Source: Chryseobacterium sp. c4a (lineage in GTDB: Bacteria > Bacteroidota > Bacteroidia > Flavobacteriales > Weeksellaceae). Taken from it: DNA of 64,000 bases. Shown here piece after piece: positions 44,606 through 53,393 of the stretch. The stretch lies in contig NZ_WXVU01000012.1 of NCBI RefSeq assembly GCF_009900745.1, positions 1 through 64,000 on the forward strand. Reading direction: 5' to 3'. The notes below the pieces were generated by a model. It had not been told where the DNA came from, did no database searches, and saw only the letters and a program-made list of their open reading frames with translations. The first letter of the stretch is position 1. Each line of letters begins with the position of its first letter. The translations under genes were made by a program, and so were the position numbers.

Positions 44606-45673
44606 ATGAAAAAATTAACGAAAATCTCAGATTTTGAAGAAACTGCTATGGCTAGTTTGCCTGCCGGAACATTTAACTATATACAAAAAAGTGCCGGAAA
44701 TGGCGAAACTTTTAATGCAAATTTAAATGCATTTAACAAGTATAGTTTGTTGCCCAAGGTATTAAACAATGTGCAAAAAGTAGATACCTCAGTGGAAGTT
44801 CTAGGAAGTGTTATTTCTTCACCAATCATGATCGCTCCAAGCGCATGGCATAAAATATATTCCCAAAATGGAGAATGTGATACTGTGGCGGCAGCTAAGG
44901 CTTTCAACATATCATATGTGATTTCATCATTTTCTACCTTAGACTTCTCAGAGATAAGCAGTGATTTGTCGAATTGTTGGTATCAAATATTAATGTCCAG
45001 AGATAAACAATTAATGAAGAAATGGATTAATAAAGCTGAATCAGCTGGATGTTCTGCAATAGTAATAACCATCGATGCTCCTTTAGGCTGTTCCATATGC
45101 AAAGTATCAGATTCGGATGCCCCTTCTACAGAGTTTCCACCAGCCGCTGAACTGCCTTTATTACCCACTGATCCTGCACTTCCTTATCAAAATTTAGATG
45201 AATATTATCCACAATACATGGGCTCTGCTTCCGGATGGGAGGATATAAGAGATATAATATCTTTTACTAAACTTCCAGTTATCTTAAAAGGTATTCTACA
45301 TCCTGCAGATGCAGAGAAAGCCCTAGAAACAGGAGTTAGAGGTATTATTGTATCCAATCACGGAGGGCGTCAGTTAGATAACGCAATAGCTTCGCTTGAT
45401 GCATTAGCGCTGATTCCGGAATCAGTGAAAAATACTATTGAAGTCTATATGGATGAAGGTATTCGGACAGGGGGCGATATTTTTAAAGCCTTAGCACTTG
45501 GTGCAAAAAGTGTTCTAATCGGACGAGCAGCAATTTATGGTCTCGCAGTTAACGGAAAAGAGGAAATGCTGGATGTGCTGTCAACCCTGCAAAAAGAGCT
45601 GATTACAATAATGCATATGTGCGGATGCTCCTCTGTCAACGAAATAGATAAGTCGTTGCTGTATAAATTGTAA
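44606..45673 (+). CDS. FMN-dependent alpha-hydroxy-acid oxidase/dehydrogenase
   Basis: This 355-residue TIM-barrel flavoprotein has the active-site set of the lactate/glycolate oxidase family. It has Tyr25 (FNYIQ), APSAW near residue 78, Gln127 (WYQILM), Asp157 (TIDAPL), Lys228 (ILKGI) and the catalytic base His252 with Arg255 in NHGGRQLD. Phosphate-binding GIRTGGD and IGRAAIYG come later. It oxidises a 2-hydroxy acid to a 2-oxo acid, with oxygen or a quinone as acceptor. The substrate cannot be stated. It is probably co-transcribed with the LamG-like gene before it, an unusual partner. Confidence 0.9.
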   Translation: MKKLTKISDFEETAMASLPAGTFNYIQKSAGNGETFNANLNAFNKYSLLPKVLNNVQKVDTSVEVLGSVISSPIMIAPSAWHKIYSQNGECDTVAAAKAFNISYVISSFSTLDFSEISSDLSNCWYQILMSRDKQLMKKWINKAESAGCSAIVITIDAPLGCSICKVSDSDAPSTEFPPAAELPLLPTDPALPYQNLDEYYPQYMGSASGWEDIRDIISFTKLPVILKGILHPADAEKALETGVRGIIVSNHGGRQLDNAIASLDALALIPESVKNTIEVYMDEGIRTGGDIFKALALGAKSVLIGRAAIYGLAVNGKEEMLDVLSTLQKELITIMHMCGCSSVNEIDKSLLYKL

Positions 45674-45815
45674 GATGCTAAAGTTATGGTCTGCTACAGA
45701 TGGCTTTCTTAATCATAAAAATATTCTCTCAGTTGTTTTTAAACCTGATCCTCTTTATCTGCCAGTCTATAACATCATTAATTTTTTTGGAAAAAACATT
45801 TAAAATAAAATAATT

Positions 45816-46385
45816 ATGAAAACTTTCGACGTTATCATTTATTTCGGAGTAATTTTCTGGTTTGTAATGGAATATTATAATATCAGAACCAGACTTTCAT
45901 CAGATGGAGATAAGAAAATGAGCGATAAAATAGGTGTTTCAAACCTTTGGATGATTTTTTGTATCTCACTAATCGGTTCTGTCATAATTGCAGAATTAAT
46001 CGATTGCCCAATCAGTAGCAATATTAGCTTCCGATATTTGGGATTATTTTTGTTTGTTTGTGGATTTATCCTCAGGGTTTCAGCCATCAGAAATCTTGGA
46101 AAATTTTTCACAATGGATCTTTCTATCAGGAAAGATCATCAGTTGATAACAACAGGAGTCTATAAATTTATCAGGCATCCATCTTATACAGGAATTATTA
46201 TTGGCCTTGCTGGAATAGGGTTAACTTTGAATAACTGGATATCATTGTGTTTTGGAACCATACTTTTTTTTATGGCCTTTAATAAAAGGATAAGCAATGA
46301 AGAAAGGGGATTGGTAAATTGTTTTGGGGATGAATATATCCAATATCAAAAAAAAACCAAAAGATGGATTCCATTTATATATTAA
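45816..46385 (+). CDS. Isoprenylcysteine carboxyl methyltransferase-like membrane protein
   Basis: This 189-residue protein has four or five membrane helices and the ICMT/PEMT-like C-terminal motif LITTGVYKFIRHPSYTGII, which binds S-adenosylmethionine. A terminal ERGLVNCFGDEYIQYQKKTK follows. Bacterial members methylate small lipophilic or isoprenoid substrates, mostly unknown. It lies 143 bp after the FMN oxidase on the same strand and ends in a hairpin terminator. Confidence 0.85.
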   Translation: MKTFDVIIYFGVIFWFVMEYYNIRTRLSSDGDKKMSDKIGVSNLWMIFCISLIGSVIIAELIDCPISSNISFRYLGLFLFVCGFILRVSAIRNLGKFFTMDLSIRKDHQLITTGVYKFIRHPSYTGIIIGLAGIGLTLNNWISLCFGTILFFMAFNKRISNEERGLVNCFGDEYIQYQKKTKRWIPFIY

Positions 46386-46387
46386 AG

Positions 46388-46422
46388 CTGTTTAAACTTT
46401 TTTAAAGAAAGAGTTTAAACAG
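46388..46422 (+). terminator. Terminator of the ICMT-like gene
   Basis: A perfect 11-bp stem CTGTTTAAACT / AGTTTAAACAG with a T-rich loop lies 3 bp after the stop. The same arms recur, 130 bp apart, at about 49565 and 49707. Confidence 0.65.
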
Positions 46423-46544
46423 GTTCTTTATATACTCCTTCTAAAAAACAAAATAGTCCTTGGTTATTTTTAAATAGGTATAAAAGATTTTCATATTTTT
46501 ATGTGAGGAAAGCCTACAGAAAAGAATTAAAAGTATTACAAATC

Positions 46545-47423
46545 ATGATGAACACCGTAAAAGAACTCACTCTTCAGTATTTGAACAATGATTTCAAAAA
46601 TCTTGAACTCCAAAAGGGGTACATTTTTGTTCCGGATTTCATTATTACTCCTGATCTTATGGAACCTTACCGGTCCAATTATTATTGTCTGGGCTATATT
46701 GAAAGTGGAACTGTTATTTTACAAAGCAACCTGACGGAATATGAAATCAATGCTCCAGCCATTCTTTTTGCAGATCCTACTGCCATAAAGAATTGGAGAT
46801 CTCCCGGCGAGAATTTTAAAGCAAAAAGTGTTCTTATTTCTGAAGACTTTCTTCAACATAAATATATTGAAAGCCAGATTACCTCTGTCTTCTCCAATCT
46901 GTCTGAAAGCGGAACATTTGTAAACCCTCTCACAAAGAAAGAATCCGGTCACTGTAAGGAATTGTTGAAAATCATTGATGATTATACTCCACCCCAATCT
47001 TCCTTTCAGACGGAAATCATCCAGGGAGTTGTATATACTTTTCTAAATCTTTTAGCCGACCTGTATGAGAAGCAGGGAAAGGCAGCTAATATTATCAGTA
47101 CCCTAAGTTTAAGATTCAGAAAGGCTGTGACAGAAAATGCCGTCAAAACAAGAGAAGTAAATTTCTATGCATCTTATTTAAAGGTACACCCCAAGTATCT
47201 TACCAATGTGGTACGTTCAGAAACAGGACGTCCCGCCAGCTTTTGGATCCACCAGCAGGTAGTATTGGAATCTAAGCTCTTACTCCAAAACGAAACTCTT
47301 ACTCTGGCTCAAATTGCTGAGATGCTTAATTTCCCTGACCAGAGTACCTTCGGAAAATATTTCAAAAGATATTCAACAATGAGCCCTAATCAGTATAGGG
47401 AACAACTGAAACAATTATCATAG
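46545..47423 (+). CDS. AraC-family transcriptional regulator
   Basis: This is a 292-residue protein from the ATG at 46545; the frame is open back to a GTG at 46503 but the extra residues are not family-like. The N-terminal half is a cupin-like sensor (YYCLGYIESGTVIL, then APAILFADPTA). The C-terminal half is an AraC HTH with HPKYLTNVVRSETGRPASFW and IAEMLNFPDQSTFGKYFKRY, ending SPNQYREQL. It lies upstream of the isochorismatase/pirin/cupin genes in the same direction and is their likely regulator. Confidence 0.88.
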   Translation: MMNTVKELTLQYLNNDFKNLELQKGYIFVPDFIITPDLMEPYRSNYYCLGYIESGTVILQSNLTEYEINAPAILFADPTAIKNWRSPGENFKAKSVLISEDFLQHKYIESQITSVFSNLSESGTFVNPLTKKESGHCKELLKIIDDYTPPQSSFQTEIIQGVVYTFLNLLADLYEKQGKAANIISTLSLRFRKAVTENAVKTREVNFYASYLKVHPKYLTNVVRSETGRPASFWIHQQVVLESKLLLQNETLTLAQIAEMLNFPDQSTFGKYFKRYSTMSPNQYREQLKQLS

Positions 47424-47551
47424 CAATACAATATATTACCTTCTGACCAAACATCCAGCTTTTTTGCCCTTCTATTGAGATTGGTAATGAACTATCTTAG
47501 CTTTCAAGTTTCCAACTATTGGAAAGAATTATATTTAAATTGAACATTAAG

Positions 47552-48154
47552 ATGAAACATTTTAGAAAAGAAGATAGTATATTATTACTTATTGACCATC
47601 AAACCGGTACTTTGGACTGGTGTGCCAATAGATCCAAGGAAATGATTATAAGCCGTACCGTTGCTCTGGCAAAAATTGCCAAAGTTCTTGATATTCCTGT
47701 TGTTCTTACCAGCAGCCAGGAAGAATACGCACAAGGATTATTGATTCCTGAAATCAGAGAACTTTTGCCTGAAGAATATTCAAGCAGGATAAAACGTGCC
47801 GGGATTACGAATGCATGGAATGATGAAAATTTCAGAGATGCGGTTCTGAAGGCAGCCAATGGTCGCAAGAATGTAATCATGGCAGGATTGACCCATGATG
47901 TATGCATCGTGTATCCTTCAAGATCGATGGTTGAGGAAGGCTTTGATGTTCAGGTAGTCATTGATGCCGGAGGCTCCCCAACTCAAATCGCAGACGATAT
48001 AGCACAGCAAACCTGGGAAAAAGGAGGGGTAAGAACAACAACCATCAACCAATTGGTGGCAGATATGATTGACAGCTGGGCGAGTGATGAAGGGCAAAAA
48101 GTTGTCGGTATTGTATTTGAAGAAGTTATTTCTAAAATTGGTAAATTTGTTTAA
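47552..48154 (+). CDS. Isochorismatase-like cysteine hydrolase (YcaC type)
   Basis: This 200-residue protein has the cysteine hydrolase triad layout: Asp in LLLIDHQTG near the N-terminus, a Lys in SSRIKRAGITNAW, and the nucleophile Cys in THDVCIVYPS with a preceding cis-peptide-type turn. YcaC-like members hydrolyse unknown amides. I chose the ATG at 47552 because the longer frame starts with TTG and adds atypical residues. It ends 17 bp before the pirin-like gene. Confidence 0.88.
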   Translation: MKHFRKEDSILLLIDHQTGTLDWCANRSKEMIISRTVALAKIAKVLDIPVVLTSSQEEYAQGLLIPEIRELLPEEYSSRIKRAGITNAWNDENFRDAVLKAANGRKNVIMAGLTHDVCIVYPSRSMVEEGFDVQVVIDAGGSPTQIADDIAQQTWEKGGVRTTTINQLVADMIDSWASDEGQKVVGIVFEEVISKIGKFV

Positions 48155-48171
48155 AAGAAAATACAGAGACC

Positions 48172-48915
48172 ATGTTAAAAAAAATAGATAACTCAGTAAA
48201 ACTAGGCAACAGCCATATCTCCATCTTGTATCCGGGTCTTGAGCTGACGGATTCAGATACCGGCTATTACTCAATAGGCCGAATTGATCAGGCACACATC
48301 CATCCCGGTGCCGTCATAAAAATGCACCCCCATATCAATGATGATATTCTTTCTTATTTTAGAAGCGGAAAGGTAAAGCATACAGATTCAGAGGGATTTT
48401 CTGAATTCATTACCCCCAACAGACTAATGCTGATGAAAGCAGGAAAGCTTTTTCACCATGAAGAAGCAATGCTGGAAGAATTGGAAGGGCTGCAAATATT
48501 TATTCGTCCAAAGGAAAAGGATTCAAAACCGGAGGTTATTTTCGAAGAACTCGACACCGTTAGCAGTGTCAACGAATGGAGATTGCTTGCTTCTCCCGAC
48601 GGGGCACAAACCCAATTAACACTAAGCAGTGATACCTGGATCTATGATATGCAGCTCACTCCATCCCACACCCTTACCCTGCCCAGAAAGTTTGAAGAGC
48701 ACATTCATTGTCTGCTGTATGTCTTTCAGGGAGACCTCATTGTAAATGAAGAGATTTCCTTAACAAAAGGTGAAAGCCTGTTCATAAAGAATGAAGAAAT
48801 AAGCTTTTACACACAACAGAGTGCCGAACTTGTATTGTTTGTCACTGATACCCACTCATCCTACTATGACGGAGGCATGTACAGCGGTAACAAAAGAGCA
48901 GAGTTTCAACGATAA
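48172..48915 (+). CDS. Pirin-family bicupin protein
   Basis: This 247-residue protein has two cupin barrels. The first has the pirin metal-binding pattern: AHIHPGAVIKMHPHINDD gives His residues, followed by FRSGKVKHTDSEG and MLEELEGLQIFI. The second (about residues 140-240) is degenerate. Some relatives have quercetin 2,3-dioxygenase activity; others regulate. It forms a tight run with the isochorismatase-like gene before it and the cupin gene after it (13 bp). Confidence 0.88.
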   Translation: MLKKIDNSVKLGNSHISILYPGLELTDSDTGYYSIGRIDQAHIHPGAVIKMHPHINDDILSYFRSGKVKHTDSEGFSEFITPNRLMLMKAGKLFHHEEAMLEELEGLQIFIRPKEKDSKPEVIFEELDTVSSVNEWRLLASPDGAQTQLTLSSDTWIYDMQLTPSHTLTLPRKFEEHIHCLLYVFQGDLIVNEEISLTKGESLFIKNEEISFYTQQSAELVLFVTDTHSSYYDGGMYSGNKRAEFQR

Positions 48916-48928
48916 TAATTGATTAGTA

Positions 48929-49423
48929 ATGAAAATATCCCCTATAAAAATAGTTGATAACCATCAAGGGCAACTACTGGGCATAGCTGGCGGTAATTAC
49001 CGCATCCTTATTTCAGGAGAGGAAACCAACGGAGCCTATGCCGTCATTGAAATGTCTGTTCCCCCAGGCGGTGGACCTGCTCCCCATGCTCATCCTGACA
49101 CTCAGGAAATGTTCTACATTGTGGAAGGAGCACTGGAATTTAAAACAGAGCAAGGGAAAGTCCTGCTTCAGGAAGGAGGTTTCGTAAACATCCCTTTGGG
49201 TGGGGAAATCCATTGCTTTCAGAATACTTCGGATAAGTTTGCCCGTCTTCTATGCACTGTGGTACCAGCAGGTCTCGAACAGATGTTTAAGGAAGTAGGC
49301 ATCCCGGTAAAGGATGGTGAATTCCCTCCCATTCCCGAAATTACCCCTGAACGAATTGCTTTTTTACAGGAGATTAATAAAAAGTATGACATAACAACCT
49401 ATCCTAACGACTATCTTGGGTAA
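48929..49423 (+). CDS. Cupin-domain protein
   Basis: This 164-residue single-cupin protein has motif 1 APHAHPDTQEMFYIVEGALE (His, His, Glu ligands) and motif 2 GGEIHCFQNTSDKFARLL (His ligand), so a metal site is likely. A helical C-terminal part follows. It probably acts as a small oxygenase or isomerase with the pirin-like and isochorismatase-like proteins, perhaps on an aromatic or quinone-like compound; this is inference from the company. Confidence 0.87.
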   Translation: MKISPIKIVDNHQGQLLGIAGGNYRILISGEETNGAYAVIEMSVPPGGGPAPHAHPDTQEMFYIVEGALEFKTEQGKVLLQEGGFVNIPLGGEIHCFQNTSDKFARLLCTVVPAGLEQMFKEVGIPVKDGEFPPIPEITPERIAFLQEINKKYDITTYPNDYLG

Positions 49424-49724
49424 TGGGTGCCGTCAATCTTCAACTTTCACCCTTTAAACAAGGACATCATTAAAATTCCTTACATTAAAAACATAAAGCA
49501 AAAAAGATTGTAAAAGAATTTAACCTTTTTGCTTTATGTTTTTTTTAAAAAGTTATCAATAAAGCTGTTTAAACTTTTTCATTACCCCCAAAAAGTCACA
49601 TTTAAAAAAAACTTTAGGAGTGATTTTTAAAGGTCTATGTGAACATTTATCTTATCCAACATCTTTACAAATAGCTTTTGTTTCTTTTGTGGCTAAGCTT
49701 AAAATGAGTTTAAACAGGCTTATT
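49424..49724. other. Intergenic stretch with split terminator arms
   Basis: No ORF is present. Around 49563 there is GCTGTTTAAACTTTTT and around 49706 GAGTTTAAACAGGC, the two arms of the hairpin seen at 46388-46422 but separated by about 130 bp, as if DNA were inserted in the loop. Confidence 0.4.
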
Positions 49725-49988
49725 TTATACTTTTAATGTCTTGCCAAAAAGCTTAAACAAGTTTAATATAAAACCAGTACTAACCGGACCAATCTTTAAC
49801 TTTTTGATAAAGCTTACATCCAAATCTGGCTTTTCAAGATCCAATTCATTTCCTGAACCAAATTTCCTGAAGTTCCACGGTTTTATAATCGTTTCAATAC
49901 GTTTATGATACTTGAAATCAGTGGCAACGTAATTTTTGAATTTAATTTTAAGAGGTAATAAATCTTCACTTAACAGAAACCGATGGCC
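49725..49988 (-). pseudogene. C-terminal scrap of an unrecognised protein
   Basis: An 87-codon minus-strand frame is open from a stop at 49989 to TAA at 49725 and has no Met codon. The peptide (HRFLLSEDLLPLKIKF near its start, PVSTGFILNLFKLFGKTLKV at its end) looks like genuine protein sequence with mixed hydrophobic and charged residues, unlike the shadow frames. It is probably the remaining end of a gene whose front was lost when the T9SS array or its upstream DNA arrived. I do not recognise the family. The region 49989-50279 has no ORF. Confidence 0.45.
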
Positions 49989-50279
49989 CTATGTCACTGG
50001 TTTCTTTTTTTTAAAAACCAATAGCAACCATTAAGGAACCTACACCACCCCCCACATTAAGTAATACTTAAAATTCATCTAATAAAATTATTATTAATTA
50101 CAACATAAAACTATTATCAAATAATTTTAACAACACAATCATTTTATATGTAAATTTATAAAAACTAAATATCACTCTATGAAAATCAATCTAAACATTT
50201 ACTTCTGTTTGAAATAATGACCAATTTCTTACCCTTACACCTTTACATCAATAAAACACCAACCAAAATATTCATCATT

Positions 50280-51770
50280 ATGAAAAAAACATTTTTACAA
50301 CAAGGTATAATGCACAAGGCATTATTGTTCACATTACTGTTCCTTACAGGCATCTTGTCTTATGCACAGGACAAGGTCTACGCAAGCAGCCAAACCAACC
50401 AAGTCAATGGACTATGTCTAATATGTGGTGTACAGAACCCAGAAAATGCGGTGGGTAGTAATGAGGACAACTATTCGGCTTTTAGAATTGGATTAGACGC
50501 TAATGCAACAGTAAATCAAACGTTAATCTTTCCCGCTTCTGTCACTCAATATTATGCTAAAATTGTTATAGGCATTGGAGCTGGCATGGACAACCTATCC
50601 ACGGAATTATTGAAAGGGGTCTCCATTGAAACATTTTTAGGAAATATTTCCAACAACGACAAAATGGGAATCACGGGTGACATTCTGAAAATCAGTTCCA
50701 ATCCCAAAAGAGGAACCGTTGAGTTTACTCCCAAAAAAGCCTTTGACAGAATCAAAATCAGCTTAAAGAACAACGGCACCCTTAATCTGGATGACCGATT
50801 AAGAATTTACTATGCCTACCATATTCCAAGCGATTATACTACCTGCAATCCCCCTCCTTTCAAACCTCTCATTTATATCCCATTCGATGGCAATACAAAA
50901 ATGTCACCATTATCACTTGGCTATGGAGTTTATAGTGACTTACCCTCTATTCCTGATTTACCTATAACCTATCGCAATAATATGGCGTGTGGCAATTCTC
51001 TTTATTCGTTTGGCATCACAGAGTTTAATAACGGTGGCCTCATTGCAGATCCAGACAGTACTACCATTGCATTCTGGGCTCAAAGTGATGCGAACTCTTC
51101 TGACCCACGTCTTAATGTATCTGCTTTTGTTGTATATTTTTCCCTTACAAAAGACAATATTAAATTTAGACCAGTCGTTGGCAAATTTGACACTGCTCCC
51201 ATCACCATTGTACCTAATTCAGCAAACCAATTAAGCCATTATGTAATCACAAGAAATGTTACAAGGAGTACAAAGGAAATTACAACTTGTCTATATAAAA
51301 ACGGGCATAAAATTTCCTCAAGCTCTACCACTTACACTTCAGAATTTCCTCCATACAATACAGAAAGAAATATTTCAATGCTGGATACACAAATTGACGA
51401 ATACCTTCTATATAAAGAGGCTCTTACTGAAGACCAAGTCCTGGAATTATACTGCTCTTACAGTAAATCTCAGGGCTGTTCTCCATCATCCGGTTTAGCC
51501 CCTGCCACCGAATCAAAAATCACTTCTGAAAATGAGCAACTTATCATCTCTCCGAACCCAACTACAGGGCAAATCACCCTCGACGGAAACGTTCTGATGA
51601 TAGATGCTGATATTGCCATCACCAATACCTCCGGGAAAGAAGTATACCATTCAAAATACTCTTCCAAAACTTTTGACCTGCCCGCAACCCTGCCGGGTGG
51701 AGTCTATATCTTGACCCTCAAGACAAAGCAAGGAAGATCCTATTCAAAAAAAGTATTGTTGACAAGATAA
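50280..51770 (+). CDS. T9SS-sorted LamG-like secreted protein, copy B1
   Basis: This 496-residue protein has a signal peptide (residues 1-29, ending LSYAQ). The N-terminal domain with GLCLICGVQNPENAV is almost identical to copy A. A LamG-like middle (STTIAFWAQSDANSSD, then KEITTCLYKNGHKI) and the CSYSKSQGC linker precede the T9SS sorting domain (ISPNPTTGQITLDG to GGVYILTLKTKQG). I take the ATG at 50280 because its upstream 33 bp are the same as before the other two array genes; an in-frame ATG at 50217 is not conserved. It is probably a surface or secreted glycan-binding or adhesive protein. Confidence 0.88.
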   Translation: MKKTFLQQGIMHKALLFTLLFLTGILSYAQDKVYASSQTNQVNGLCLICGVQNPENAVGSNEDNYSAFRIGLDANATVNQTLIFPASVTQYYAKIVIGIGAGMDNLSTELLKGVSIETFLGNISNNDKMGITGDILKISSNPKRGTVEFTPKKAFDRIKISLKNNGTLNLDDRLRIYYAYHIPSDYTTCNPPPFKPLIYIPFDGNTKMSPLSLGYGVYSDLPSIPDLPITYRNNMACGNSLYSFGITEFNNGGLIADPDSTTIAFWAQSDANSSDPRLNVSAFVVYFSLTKDNIKFRPVVGKFDTAPITIVPNSANQLSHYVITRNVTRSTKEITTCLYKNGHKISSSSTTYTSEFPPYNTERNISMLDTQIDEYLLYKEALTEDQVLELYCSYSKSQGCSPSSGLAPATESKITSENEQLIISPNPTTGQITLDGNVLMIDADIAITNTSGKEVYHSKYSSKTFDLPATLPGGVYILTLKTKQGRSYSKKVLLTR

Positions 51771-51782
51771 ACTGATCCTAAT

Positions 51783-51814
51783 GAGCATGTTCCTACAACA
51801 GGACATGCTCTTTT
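51783..51814 (+). terminator. Hairpin after array copy B1
   Basis: The stem GAGCATGT..CCT / AGG..ACATGCTC with a short loop is followed by TTTT, 12 bp after the stop. It is repeated after the next copy. Confidence 0.7.
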
Positions 51815-51848
51815 CACCTCAAAAACACCAACCAAAATATTCATCATT

Positions 51849-53315
51849 ATGAAAAAAACATTTTTACAACAAGGTATAATGCACAAGGCATTATTGTTCA
51901 CATTACTGTTCCTTACAGGCATCTTGTCTTATGCACAGGACAAGGTCTACTCAAGCAGCCAAACCAACCAAATCAGTGGGCTATGTCTATTATGTGCTAT
52001 AGAGAACCCACAAAATGCGGTGGGTAACAATGAGGATAATTACTCAGCTTTTAAAATTGGATTAGACCTTAATACAACAGTAAATCAAACGTTAATCTTT
52101 CCCGCTTCTGTCTCTCAATATTATGCTAAAATTGTTATAGGCATTGGGGCGGGCATGGATAACCTATCCACAGAATTACTGAAAGGGGTCTCCATTGAAA
52201 CATTTTTAGGAAATATTTCCAACAATGACAAAATGGGAATCACAGGTGACATTCTGAAAATCAGTTCCAATCCAAAAAGAGGAACCGTTGAGCTTACTCC
52301 CAAAAAAGCCTTTGACAGAATCAAAATCAGCTTAAAGAACAACGGCACCCTTAATCTGGATGACCGACTAAGAGTTTACTATGCCTACCATATTCCAAGC
52401 GATTATACTACCTGCGACACACCTCCATTTAACCCTGTAATTTACATCCCATTCAATGGTAACATTAAAAATAAAATAGGCCAGCCTGATCTATTAGAAA
52501 ATGGCAACATAGTATTTCGTAATAATTTGGCATGTGGCAATTCCCTTTACTCAAACCCCCAAACCAATCTCTCAACTCCCCTTATTTATAGTCATTATAC
52601 GGATTTCAATACTGTAGCATTTTGGGCTATCGGTGATGAAAATATACCACAACAAAGTATTAATATAACGAATGATTTTGCAATGTGTAAGCTGACTAAA
52701 TATAGCATTGACATTCAACCATTTGCACAAGACCCTACTAATATCGTTGTCCCTAATTCAACCAATCAATTAAATCATTACCTCATAACCACTGAAGCGA
52801 CCGATCAGCAGAAAAAAATTACAACATGTTTATACAGAAACGGAAAAAAAGTATCACCTTGTTCTTTATCTTATAATAATGTTAGTAGTTCACCTTTATA
52901 TCCTATTAAGAGATCTTTTGATATTAGAGGGGGAGGGATTGACGAATACATTGAGTATGATAAAGTTCTTAATGAAACACAGATATGGGAATTATACTGC
53001 TCTTACAGTAAATCTCAGGGCTGTTCTCCATCATCCGGTTTAGCCCCTGCCGTCGAATTAAAAATCACTTCTGAAAATGAGCAACTTATCATCTCTCCGA
53101 ACCCAACTACAGGGCAAATCACCCTCGACGGAAATGTTCTGATGATAGATGCTGATATTACCATCACCAATACCTCCGGGAAAGAAGTATACCATTCAAA
53201 ATTCTCTTCCAAAACTTTTGATCTGCCCGCAACCCTGCCGGGAGGTGTTTATATCTTGACCCTCAAGACCAAGGAAGGAAAGTCCTATTCAAAAAAAGTA
53301 TTGTTGACAAGATAA
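51849..53315 (+). CDS. T9SS-sorted LamG-like secreted protein, copy B2
   Basis: This 488-residue protein has the same signal peptide and nearly the same N-terminal domain as copy B1 (about residues 30-195, beginning GLCLLCAIENPQNAV). The middle domain is strongly different (FNTVAFWAIGDENIPQQ, then KKITTCLYRNGKKV). The C-terminal 75 residues are nearly identical to copy B1, including the T9SS signal. Conservation extends into the spacer DNA. The variation is concentrated in the LamG-like part that would meet the ligand. Confidence 0.88.
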   Translation: MKKTFLQQGIMHKALLFTLLFLTGILSYAQDKVYSSSQTNQISGLCLLCAIENPQNAVGNNEDNYSAFKIGLDLNTTVNQTLIFPASVSQYYAKIVIGIGAGMDNLSTELLKGVSIETFLGNISNNDKMGITGDILKISSNPKRGTVELTPKKAFDRIKISLKNNGTLNLDDRLRVYYAYHIPSDYTTCDTPPFNPVIYIPFNGNIKNKIGQPDLLENGNIVFRNNLACGNSLYSNPQTNLSTPLIYSHYTDFNTVAFWAIGDENIPQQSINITNDFAMCKLTKYSIDIQPFAQDPTNIVVPNSTNQLNHYLITTEATDQQKKITTCLYRNGKKVSPCSLSYNNVSSSPLYPIKRSFDIRGGGIDEYIEYDKVLNETQIWELYCSYSKSQGCSPSSGLAPAVELKITSENEQLIISPNPTTGQITLDGNVLMIDADITITNTSGKEVYHSKFSSKTFDLPATLPGGVYILTLKTKEGKSYSKKVLLTR

Positions 53316-53327
53316 ACTGCCCCTACT

Positions 53328-53359
53328 GAGCATGTTCCTACAACAGGACATGCTCTTTT
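53328..53359 (+). terminator. Hairpin after array copy B2
   Basis: Same GAGCATGT / ACATGCTC hairpin as at 51783-51814, followed by TTTT. Confidence 0.7.
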
Positions 53360-53393
53360 CACATCAAAAACACCAACCAAAATATTCATCATT

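Noticed and set aside
50217..50279. Upstream start for array copy B1
   Set aside because: The other two array genes start at the position equal to 50280 with the same upstream DNA, and the extra 21 residues would spoil the signal peptide.
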